A DNA stretch of 64,000 bases from Tribonema minus (Eukaryota; Sar; Xanthophyceae; Tribonematales; Tribonemataceae): NCBI GenBank assembly GCA_017506865.1, contig JAFCMP010000004.1, positions 62,001-126,000 on the forward strand, read 5' to 3'. Of the stretch, positions 45,038 to 54,311 are shown piece by piece. Under the pieces are notes generated by a model. It made no database searches. It had not been told where the DNA came from and worked only from the letters and a program-made list of their open reading frames with translations. Position 1 is the first letter of the stretch. Each line of letters begins with the position of its first letter. Position numbers and translations under genes: made by a program.

Positions 45038-45886
45038 TCATCTTCTGCCCGACAATGCGTGCTGGCCCTGTGTTTGCTCCTCCCAGCACATGACAACATT
45101 GTCGCCCCGGATCAGCAGCTGCTTCAAGTATCGTTGCCGTTGCCTGAGCTCGCCACGCTGTGACTGTTGCTGGTGCTGCTGCCGATTCGGATTTTCCTCT
45201 TGATGCTGCTGGTGATGATGCTGCTGCTGCTGGCTCTCTGTTCGCTGCCGCTGCTGCTGCTGCTGCTGCTGCTGCAGGGGGGTATAACGCTCCGTGACGT
45301 CAACTATCACCATGTTGAAGTGCTTGTCGAAGGCCTTGAGCAGCCCCGCGCACACTCCCCGCACGCTGTTCACGTAGCGAATCATCACGCACACCCTGCG
45401 ATTCTCGCGCCACATGCGCCCCAAAAAGGACATGGGCCCAGTGCCCTGCGGCCCTAGAGCCACCTGCATCACCAGCGCCAGCGGATCGGCCTGCTGCATG
45501 TGCTGCTGCGTTGACGCTTGTCGCTCGTGCGCAGTCGGCTGCGCTTCTGCGGCAGCGCTCCGCATATGCCGCTGCTGAGCGGTGCCTGACTGAGCCTTGG
45601 GGGGTCGCGTAACGGTTCGGTCGGGGTGATCCGCTGGCAGCAGCGGCCGGAACTTGGTGATGTTGTCTAGGGGCTGCGCGTTGGGAACGGGCAGAACGAC
45701 ACCATCTGCTTGCAGCGCAAACAGCGCGTTGAAGTGTCGGGATCGAAAGTTCAACTGTTCGTCCGCTACGTGTCTGTGTTGCTGATCCGCTTGTTGAGAG
45801 GGGACGCCCAGTGACGCAGAGCTAGCAGTGACAGCATGCGGTGGCAGGGGCGGCGGAGGAGGTGGTATGAGCTGCTGTGCTTCACC

Positions 45887-45927
<41 letters not shown>

Positions 45928-46484
45928 CGGCAGCACCTGCTTCTTCAGGGTCATTCAGGCCGAACCGTAGGCATATGTCGCGCACAGCGGCATCGGTGAC
46001 AGCAGCGGGCAGGGGCTGCTGGTATTTTTTTGCGAGCTTGGCACTCAGCTGCTCCTGGCGTTGACCGAACTTTGCCTCTATCTGCAGCAGCGGCATCAGC
46101 GTGCGATAGACAAATTTAAAGTCAGCACACGGTCTGCATGCATGCCTACATTTGTGGAAGACGACAGTGTGCCTGGAAGGGTGAACAAAGCCTCAAGGTG
46201 AAAAAAACCAAGGTTTATGCTCAGTGCAGTGAGTGCACACGCACTACAGTACAAAAACTGCTGGTGATGGCGACACCAGCACTTAAAAAGCAACATGTCA
46301 CAGTGCACGTAATTCAGAACACGTTGGCGCTTGACTCTTCTGGTGCTGTGTACCTGACCTCCATTATGACGCCCCTGGACAACTTCTCTGGCATGTGCTC
46401 CGCATAGTACACCACCAGCCTGCACCAGAGCGATGTACGCAACGGACGATCCAAGTGCGGCAGCTGTAGCTCTGATGGCTGCAT
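45038..46484 (-). CDS. LSM11: U7 snRNP LSm11-type protein with extra N-terminal motif
   Basis: Two exons (46484-46359 and 46081-45038) join in phase 0, giving 389 residues. The Sm fold is split as in LSm11. Sm1 reads VCVMIRYVNSVRGVCAGLLK then AFDKHFNMVIVDVTERY (about 270-305), followed by a long Gln/His-rich linker, and then Sm2, LKQLLIRGDNVVMCW (about 360-375). LSm11 with LSm10 replaces SmD2/D1 in the U7 snRNP that cuts replication-dependent histone pre-mRNAs. The N-terminus carries a different motif, RLVVYYAEHMPEKLSR then KFGQRQEQLSAKLAKKYQ, resembling a short helical module seen at the start of many protist proteins. Poly-Ala (near 45900) and poly-Gln (near 45260) runs come from GCA/CAG repeats. 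The nuclear role is inferred from the family. Confidence 0.8.
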
Positions 46485-47184
46485 GCGTCACCTTGCACGC
46501 GAGCTTCAGAGGTTTGTTTGAACTGTAAGGCTAAAGGCAAGTTTTGCTCAACTTCAAAGCTGAACTCTTGCCGGTACTTCGTGACAGTACTGTGTACTTG
46601 CGCGCGGACGGGAGGCGCTCTGGATACCTGCGCTGGAGATTGCTAAGGCGCGTTCTGGTCTGCGGCGGGTGAGCATGAGCTGCAATGCGACCTTGATCAT
46701 TGCTGCTAGCTTAGCCATTTCAAGAAAGGACCGTTGTCAAGTTGGGCACTAGCGACCTCTGAGTGGAGCTGGCAGTTGTTGTTGTTCCAAGCCTCAGGTC
46801 AATCGTTTTCAGCAGACCATGTCAGTCGGTTGGCCCTGGCAAACGCCAATCGTTGTCACAGGCAGCGGATTACGTTAGGCCTTGGGTCTGATAAGTTTGG
46901 ACCTGCCCTCTTGCTGCAAGAAAGCACTGCATTTACGACCTACGGCCCTCGCAGTAATGCCTTTCGGAAACTTGTTGATTCCTGGGCAGCTGAGGTGGTG
47001 TTGGCGCCCATGCGGACACGGTTGATCTGATTGCAAAACCTGTTGCTGTCGTCAAGGCCTCTGAGTGATCGTGTGTGCCGGCACGGTCTGTATTCACATT
47101 TTCCCATCAAAATCCTGCGCATTCACAAAATGCACTGGTCTCTGTATCGTGGCTCAATGCGCAGCGAGCGGGCAGCAGCGTAGG
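46485..47184. other. Divergent spacer (LSm11-type / hypothetical gene)
   Basis: About 700 bp lie between opposing start codons. It may contain an unrecognised 5' exon of the plus-strand gene, and promoters for both. No gene could be supported. Confidence 0.4.
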
Positions 47185-48238
47185 ATGAGAGGAGACGCTC
47201 GGGTCAACACCACTGGCAGGCGTGCCATCGTCGATCTTCAATACGTGCGCAGGCCTAGCACGCCGCCGCCTCCAACGCCCGTGCCTCCGCCGATGGTGGC
47301 CGGTCGAAAGGCATGGCCGGGCGGAAAGCTTGTGTCCAACAAGCGGCAGGCGCTATACAAATTCCTGAAGCGAAAGCAGGTGGGGACCTTTGACGCGTGT
47401 ATAGTGAAGTGCTTAGGTTTTGATGCTGAGGATGATATACTATGCTATCGCCATCAGTGTTGAATGTTCCACACAAGTCTATACGTTCTGTTTCTTTAGG
47501 CTTTCGTAAAGTGTGTACTACCTGAACGCACCAGCTTCTTGAGTTCATAGCATGTCCGCAGTTCATTCAACAATGTATGGCCGCGTTATACTGACGCACT
47601 GCTCTCTTGTGCGTTAGCCATTGCGAGCAACACTTTGGTACACTGCCATGCTGAGCAGTGTGGAACTTGCCCTTTCTCAACTGAGCACTGATTCACACGC
47701 TGACTGTGCATCTCAACTTCAACTACTCTCCCCGCTGCAGGACAACGGGGAGCAGCTGACAGATGCTCAGCTTCACACGCTCGCCGCGATAGTGCGGGAG
47801 AACAGCACTGGAAGCAGCAGCAGCAGCGGAGGCGGCAGCAGCAGTAGCGGCAGCACCAGGAATTTTAGCAAACAGGACATAAATGGGCCGCTGCTGCTGA
47901 ATCAGCTTGCGGCGAAAGCGGGCATTGTTGAAGTGGCAGGGCTCAGCAGCAGCGACAGTTACAGCGATGAAGGCTTCGAGGTGGAGATGGTGGCGTGGGA
48001 TGCGCGGCCCAAGCCCCGATTAACAAAACCTAGGGCTTTTGCCGCAAAGACTTCTGCTGCATCGAAAAAGGTGCTCAAGAAGATCAACTTCAAAAAGGGC
48101 AAATATGCGCCGAAGCAGCGGAACAGGGGGGGCAGGGCGCAGCGTGGCAACAAGGGTTTAGCGCCTGCCAGCAGAGCAGCGGCAACGGTCGACGATCTAG
48201 AAGCGCAGCTATCGAACGGTCTGAAAGCGCAGCGTTGA
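47185..48238 (+). CDS. Unrecognised basic, low-complexity protein
   Basis: Two exons (47185-47379 and 47741-48238) join in phase 0 (YKFLKRKQ to DNGEQLTDAQLHTLAAIV), giving 230 residues. The first part has a Pro run (RRPSTPPPPTPVPPPMVAGR) and then KLVSNKRQALYKFLKRK. The middle has a Ser/Gly tract and an acidic patch (DSYSDEGFEVEMVAWDARPK). The end is very basic (KVLKKINFKKGKYAPKQRNR, then GGRAQRGNKG) with RGG-like character, suggesting a nuclear or RNA-binding protein. No family was recognised, and an upstream exon cannot be excluded. It is divergent from the LSm11-type gene. Confidence 0.55.
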
Positions 48239-48760
48239 TGGATGATTCGGTGATTCTGTCCAGCGGTTCGAGTGGCTTGTGCTTTGTGCAAATGGCGTTA
48301 TATTGAGCACATCCACTGGTTTCGGGGGGCACTACATAGTCAAGGTGGTCAGATGGACTGACATGGTCTGTGTACATACACACACCGTTTGCCAATAATG
48401 CTGAGGTTTCTGGCGGATCTTGGGCTCCACGCGGATTTGTGGGACAGTGCATGCCTGACCCAGTGCTAGACTCATGTCGCCTTCGTGCAAGTGTCTGTCC
48501 GTTGCCACTGCAACTTTCACATGCAGCCTGCTTATTCTCTTTGCACAAGTGCAAGTGCTGCAGCCTGTGTCGAATGCTGCACCAAACCTGCTGACTCTGC
48601 CACTTGATAACTCGTCCATCAACATCATTACATCCTGCCATTGCAAGTATTGTCTGCAAATGTGACGAGCACGTATTCGCTCAGTGATGTACTTATAGCA
48701 GCCCCAAGGTGGGCTTGATGCGTTGGATAAGATTGCAAAAAACTAAAATCGGACGGGCCC

Positions 48761-49213
48761 TTAGAGCCCTGCGTTGCAGGCTTGTACTAGACTCATGGGG
48801 GGTAGACACAGCGGCACCCAGTCTGAGCCACACCTATCGTAGCCGATGTCTCCATCTCTTGAGCGAAAACGCCGGAGGACCGCGGTTATGCCTCTAGTAT
48901 ACATTTGGGCCAGAGGCGCCCGGTCCTCGATTCCTTGCCTAAGCACGCCGCTGACGTGCCTGGCCGAGGTTCTCTTTCTTGCGTGTTCAAGCAAACGATC
49001 TACAGTGTGCCCTGATGCTATCCGCATCCCCATGTTCCAATATCCCCTGCTGCTGCCCAAAGCCGTATCCTCACCACACGCGACTCCGCAGCTCCTGCAC
49101 ACAGTCAGAGCCAGCATCTCCCATCCCCTAGCTGCCTGATGCACCCTCGCCACCATCAGCGCCACCGCAAGCGCTGCCGCACCTCTCGGTGCTAACGAGC
49201 AGCTGGTGTACAA
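48761..49213 (-). CDS. Weak hypothetical ORF
   Basis: A 150-residue open frame lies in a GC-richer island, with Arg/Ala-rich composition (EHARKRTSARHVSGVLRQG). It has no recognisable domain, and plus-strand frames through the same island are also open for nearly 100 codons. It may be a chance ORF or a fragment of a mobile element or gene. Confidence 0.25.
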   Translation of the reverse strand: MYTSCSLAPRGAAALAVALMVARVHQAARGWEMLALTVCRSCGVACGEDTALGSSRGYWNMGMRIASGHTVDRLLEHARKRTSARHVSGVLRQGIEDRAPLAQMYTRGITAVLRRFRSRDGDIGYDRCGSDWVPLCLPPMSLVQACNAGL

Positions 49214-50012
49214 TGGGCTGGTGCGCCCGTGCTTTTCATGTACCTACTCGTGGGTTGTGTCCTTCAGTGCGTGACGCTTCCCCATGTGTTGTCATGCTTG
49301 CTGCCTTGGGCACCAGATGGCATACTGTATGTCTATACTTCAAGATCTCAAAGGCATTGTTGCACATGCTGCAATTCATGGCTATCAGGCGCCGCAGTTT
49401 TTGGTTCGGCTGGGCACAGTCCACCAGGACATTGCATCCGTCATACTTTTCCAAGGGTCGTATTCGCGCACACCGCTGTTAGCATGCACAGATGTACGTC
49501 ATGCACGCAAATCGTCATGAGCACGATCAGCTCCTTGGCCCTCAACTAGGGCAAAGGTTGAGTTTCCGGTTGCACACATTTCAAAGCAATGTCTGTAATT
49601 TGATGGACAAGAGCTTTGACTCAAAGCTGGCTGCACATATACATCTTGAAAGAGTTGTGCGTCAGATGATGTGTGACGAGCGCAGAACACAGGAAAGACA
49701 ACAACAAAAAGATCACGCACAGCGCAGTTGATAAGAGCAGCTTGGTGTGTATTCCATCATGCACAACTTTAAGCTGCCAGCGCCACATGTCAAAACCACC
49801 TGTCAGGGCACAACTGTCGTCTGTGCCCCCAGTAAACCCGCGCGATACATACCCCATGACAAACTACATACTATACCCCATAGCAAGCCGTCCTCTGATC
49901 TACAATCACTGACACAGCAGTGTGCGAGCCCATATGACTGCCTTTGTCGCACACTCGTGAGACCACCATGGCATCGTCTACTGACATATTTTCGACGATC
50001 CCCTGCTGCGAT

Positions 50013-50120
50013 GTGTGCGTGCGCGCGTGTGTGTTGCCGTATGTGTGTGTTGTGTGTGTGTGGTGTGGTGGTGGTGGTGGTGGTGTGGTGTGGGGGGGGG
50101 GGGTGAGGGGGAGTGGGGGA
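50013..50120. repeat. GT/GGT/G-rich simple repeat
   Basis: TG dinucleotides grade into TGG and then a G-run of about 14 and GGGGGAGTGGGGG. The strand asymmetry could allow Z-DNA or G-quadruplex formation. Confidence 0.9.
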
Positions 50121-50690
50121 TAGTATGCGCATGCGTGGGTGACAGTATCACCAGTATCACCATGGCTGAAACTACAACAAAACGCTCACGTATAGGTGCC
50201 GCTACTGTTCCTAGTGCCAGGCTTGACCTCTTCACTGGGGCTTGGCGTGAATGCAGGGGCAGCAGCAGTGCTCAATCCCGCGTCACAGACTCCCATCGCA
50301 TGCGCACACGCATACAGCAGTGCGCTGCTAGGTAGGCAGGTATGAACCTCGATGCAGCTGGCGCGCCGCTAGCCCCCGCTCGAAGACTAGGCCGGTGCCC
50401 TGACACCGACAAGCGCCCAGCGCAGATTCCAGCGCAGAAGTAGAGTGTGTGTGTGTAAACCCCAGGCACAGGCTCTCGCACACAGGCAATGGCAATGGCA
50501 ACGCCAGGGTCGCATACGCCGCCGCGGATGCGCAACGACGGAAGGAACTAGGTCTACTACTGCTAGGGTTTGTGGGCCAGCGCTCAGCGCAGCGCTGCGA
50601 CCTTGCTGCCGTTGCGTCGCATCGCCCTTCTCAACAACAACCCCTGGAAGCTGGGTATGGGGGCTTGACCTGACCCCCAGGGCACCTTGC

Positions 50691-50830
50691 GGTGGCAGCG
50701 ATCAGCACAGCGCCAATCGGCCTCGCGCAGCAGCGCAGCGACGCCCGACCCTACCTACATACCCCCTCCCCCCCCCCAAGGCAGCGATGTGGCAGCACTC
50801 AGCACAGCGCCATGACCTCGCGCAGCAGCG
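50691..50830. repeat. Decayed copy of the CCT gene 3' end, period about 85 bp
   Basis: The stop-codon region of the CCT gene (GGCAGCACTCAGCACAGCGC, then CATGACCTCGCGCAGCAGCG) is repeated just beyond the gene end at about 50691-50742 (GGCAGCGATCAGCACAGCGC, then CAATCGGCCTCGCGCAGCAG). A fainter version may lie near 50575-50620. Confidence 0.8.
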
Positions 50831-53147
50831 CCTCGTCGTCCTTCTTGACAAAGCGCCCCTTGACGCGCATGCGCGTGTCGGCAAAGTTCTTGCGCACGTC
50901 GTACTTGACCGTCTTGGTCCAGATGCGGTGGTGCCGCTTCTCCATGAAGCGCTGCACGCGCCGCCGCCGCGACTCCGGCGAGTACGCCCCGACCATCCGC
51001 CCGTCGGTGTTGGCCGGCGGCGCAAACCTTCGCACCACCGGTTTAGGGACTGTTACAGTGCGTGTAACTGCCTTGCGGGTGGTTGGGCGCGTGGCGGCCA
51101 CAGGTGTGGCGTGCGGTGGCGAGGGGGTAGGGGGCTCTGTGTCTAGGGTAGGTATCATGCCGAGGTGCTGGTCGCCCAGGGCGCGGAGGTCGTCGCCTAG
51201 GCCGTGGGCCAGCTCTAGCGTGAGGTCATCTGTTGAGAAGCACAGCAGGAGGCAAGCATGTGTGATGAGGTTCAGAGCTTCTGAACACTAGCGTGAGGTC
51301 ATCTGTTGATAAGGCACAGCACAGGCGAGTATGTCTCATAAGATTCAGAGCTGCTGGACACGTGTGATGGCGACTCGTGAGGGTCTGTCAAACAACATTT
51401 TGACACAAGGTATGTACCCTTTGAAGGCGCGTGACAGGGGACCCACTCACGACTCTACTCGCAGGTGGCACACGTCCAGTGGCTGCAACAAGCAAGCGCC
51501 GCTGCACAAAACAGTCAGTTGAGCACCACTTGTTGTGCCGAGAGTTGCAACTGCTGTAAGTGCTGCACCTCCATACTCTATTGCAAATGTAAACCTACAA
51601 CAGGGAGCCCAGTTCTGAAAATGCGGCCAGAATGACTACAGGGCTGCAATCAGTAAGAGGTCATAGCACTTCCCCTGCTTTACATGAGGTCTGTACTGCC
51701 TCCACAAACCAAAACGCTCAGTAAGTGGGGGGTCAGCCTCACCTGTGAACGAGAAGTGAAACTGCGGACTGAACCCCATTTCTTCCCCCCCACCCCCCTG
51801 CTCATCCCCCTCTGCACCCTCTACATCCGGATCCTGCTCCGTATCGCCAGCCAGGTGCTTTGAAGAGGCTATGGGAAGGGGGCCAACGGCACGGGCTACG
51901 CGCACACGCGAGCGAGTGGTCATGCGGATGGTGCTGGCAGGGTCGGATGGCGGTGAGGCAATGTTGTAGTTGTTGTTGAAGTTGCAGGAGGCATCGCTCG
52001 GCGTGTCCTGGGGGCGGCGCGCTGCGCTCTCAGCCTGCACAGTGGCACATGTTTGGGTGTTATCAAGTCAGTCACTGGATGTGTGTGGCGCAGTTGCGGT
52101 AAAGAAGCGTGGTGACTTATTTAGGTCAGAGCTGCCAATGTGTTGTGCAGAGAGGAACAATCCGTCGATTGCGCGCACGCCTTTGCTGTGCGTGCATGTG
52201 CGATGACAGTTGAAGTACTCTCTGTGACTACTGCCAGCCTGCTTCCACCAAGAGCTACACTCTCGGAGCTAACGCACCCGCAGCACCACAAAGTTGCGCC
52301 ACCGTCAACAATCTGACAACAGATGCAGTCAACCAACAAACTCGTACAAATACGTGCATGTAGCCCCAGCATACGCCGTGAGACCACAGCACTACAACAG
52401 TGAGCCACACACAACGCACGAGAAAACAGCGTGCCATACCTCATCAGCGCTCATCCCGTGCGTGTGAGCGCTGCTGCTGTCACCATCGTACGCCCCGCTC
52501 CCGCTCGCGTCCGCGCGGCCACCATAGTCATGGTGGTCATCATCCTCCCCAAACGCGACGCCAAAACTCATGTTCTCTAGACCCCCCAGCTGCTCCTCCA
52601 GGCCCGCGCCGAGAAACGTTCCCGCCAGGCTGCTGTTGCTCGCTGTGCCCAGGCTGCCAACGAGCAGCGCTGCCTCGTTGAGACTGCGACGGGCGCCGCC
52701 GCCGCCGCTGCTGCCGCCGCCGCCGCCGCTGCTGTCGGCGACGCTGCTGCTCCTGCTGCCGCGGCCTGCCGCGAGGAAGGCGTTGGCGACTGCCATGGCG
52801 GTGTCTGCGTCATCTTGAAACAGCGCGTCGCCGGCGGTATCGTCAAAGTCGTTGAGGCTCACGGATAGGAACCCTAGGTCTAGGTCTTGCAGGAGGTCTA
52901 GGGAGCCGCGGCGGTTGAGGAGGCCGCGCTGCATGAGGGCCACGAGGTGCGACGAGTCGCCGCTGTCGTAGCAGTCCAGTGCGGTTTGCAACGCCGCATC
53001 GCCGCTGATGATGAGGTTTTTGAGGATGCCCTTCTGGCTCTTGTCGATGAGGCCCCTCTCCTCCAAGTCGGAGGCACTTTTGTGAGCATGGCAGGAGCGA
53101 GGATGACAAGCAGCGTGTACGGTGGTGTTTAGGCATTTGGCCGGCAA
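50799..53147 (-). CDS. CCT-domain transcriptional regulator
   Basis: Three exons (53147-52440, 52034-51743, 51229-50799) join in phase, giving about 476 residues. The C-terminus carries a CCT (CONSTANS, CO-like, TOC1) motif: RRRRVQRFMEKRHHRIWTKT, then VKYDVRKNFADTRMRVKGRF and VKKDD. In plants and green algae CCT proteins act in light, clock and flowering or starch control through NF-Y partners. There is no B-box or response-regulator domain. The N-terminus reads LEERGLIDKSQKGILKNLII, then SGDAALQTALDCYDSGD, a helical segment found in some plant CCT proteins. The middle is Ser/Gly-rich and acidic. The start ATG at 53147 is tentative, as a short upstream exon could replace its first 23 residues. 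Confidence 0.85.
51211..51360. repeat. Duplicated acceptor and start of CCT gene last exon, period about 75 bp
   Basis: The real exon edge on the minus strand is CTCAACAG|ATGACCTCACGCTAG. In plus orientation, TAGCGTGAGGTCATCTGTTG at 51216-51235 recurs exactly at about 51291-51310. The intron sequence after it also recurs (AGCACAGC, ATGAGGTTCAGAGCTTCTG versus ATAAGATTCAGAGCTGCTG). Confidence 0.95.
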
Positions 53148-54311
53148 ATCATGGAGTTTGAGTGTGCTGGACAGAAGCGCTAACCGCAGCAGCTACAGGC
53201 ACGAAAAGGAGCCGAGATCATGTGTCAGCGTTCAAGGTGCAGATGACCCGGAACCGCCATGCTGCTGGCGACGCCGACAATGCCAGCAACATTAGTGTTG
53301 CGTGCTGGTGGAGACGGTACATCAACTAGTGTAGCGTTACGCATGCATCACAATGCAAAGCACCTCCGAGTGCTTCGCAGTGTAAAGAATTCTTTCTGGC
53401 CAGCAGCGTCAACATTGCACCACATGCAGCACACCATCCATGCGATCCATACCTGCGAAGCCGTCCGGATATAGAGCCTGCTCTTGCCCTTTTCATGTGG
53501 CTGACTTCCCAGCTACTGGGGGTGAACATCGGGGGCGAGTGCTGCGAGAGCACGGCGGCTTGCGCAGCGGAGTCTTGGACAAGGACACCCTTCAGGAAAG
53601 GGTCTGTCGGGCAGTCGTGATCACCGCCTGTGGTCGTCATTTTATGGCGCATCCCGGCGTAGCTTCGTGCTGCAACAGCTGTAGCAGCTCCCGAGTGTAT
53701 CGCTGAAGAATGGCGCTGGCTGGGTCACCGAGTTGGTACACCTTGTCCGCTACTACAGGTTGTTCGCTGCGGTCGACCAGCAGGCGCAGATGCCGATGGA
53801 ATGGAGATGTCGCCGCGAATAAAGCGAGTGCACCGGCGGCGGCGTCCTGACAGCCTCTGGAGCAAAGGATCCTGCAGAGTGTAAAAACCCGTGGCTTCGC
53901 CGCTGCCGTTCTGGAAGTGGCTGGCGTTGATGCGTTGTCTCAGTGGCAAGTGTGAATATTTCCAGCACTTCTTGCCTTGCTCGTCTGTCGCTCTGTGCTG
54001 CAGGACGCTTGCTTGCAATGACGCTGCAAAGCTCTGAAGTATGCAATTGAGTCGAGACGGACTTCTTCACTAGGGAGGGGGATTTTGAGTTCCGGGGGTT
54101 TGTTATCAGCGACGCGCGGATGTCCTTGCCGCCGATCGCGGGTTCAGCGCTGTAGCTACGTCTCCCAGACCTTGCAGCTGGTGGGTTGTCTGGCCTGGAG
54201 CGAGCGAGCTGGATCGCGCTACATCGTTGTACAAGATTCCTTCAGATGCACAACTGTTGATCCAGCTTTCGGCACAGCTCTCACAGCGTCGTGTTGGTAA
54301 CCCGGACGAGC
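53148..54311. promoter_or_regulatory. Spacer with upstream regions of CCT and CLPTM1 genes
   Basis: This lies between two divergent gene starts but is interrupted by an unrecognised minus-strand exon (53637-53939). Promoters must lie at its two ends; no specific elements were identified. Confidence 0.4.
53637..53939 (-). CDS. Unrecognised exon or small gene without an in-frame start
   Basis: An open frame of 100 codons ends in TGA (53637-53639) and has no ATG, so it must be spliced if real. Its amino-acid pattern looks genuinely coding: FHRHLRLLVDRSEQPVVADK, then VYQLGDPASAILQRYTRELL and QLLQHEATPGCAIK. An acceptor is possible at TCTGCAG|GATCC (about 53870) or at the CGCCAG just downstream of the TGA that bounds the frame. 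A possible first exon starts at an ATG at 54070 (MKKSVSTQLHTSELCSVIAS), about 240 bp from the CLPTM1 start. I do not recognise the family. Confidence 0.45.
   Translation of the reverse strand, partial: DNASTPATSRTAAAKPRVFTLCRILCSRGCQDAAAGALALFAATSPFHRHLRLLVDRSEQPVVADKVYQLGDPASAILQRYTRELLQLLQHEATPGCAIK

Larger units (their letters stand above)
48239..50690. other. Long spacer with simple repeats
   Basis: This lies between the hypothetical gene (+) and the CCT gene (-). Apart from one weak ORF (48761-49213) and a GT/GGT-rich tract (50013-50120), I see nothing recognisable. Its left end should hold a 3' UTR. Confidence 0.5.

Noticed and set aside
50013-50120. CRISPR-like or minisatellite array
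   Set aside because: It is a simple GT/GGT/G tract without spacers or repeat-spacer structure.
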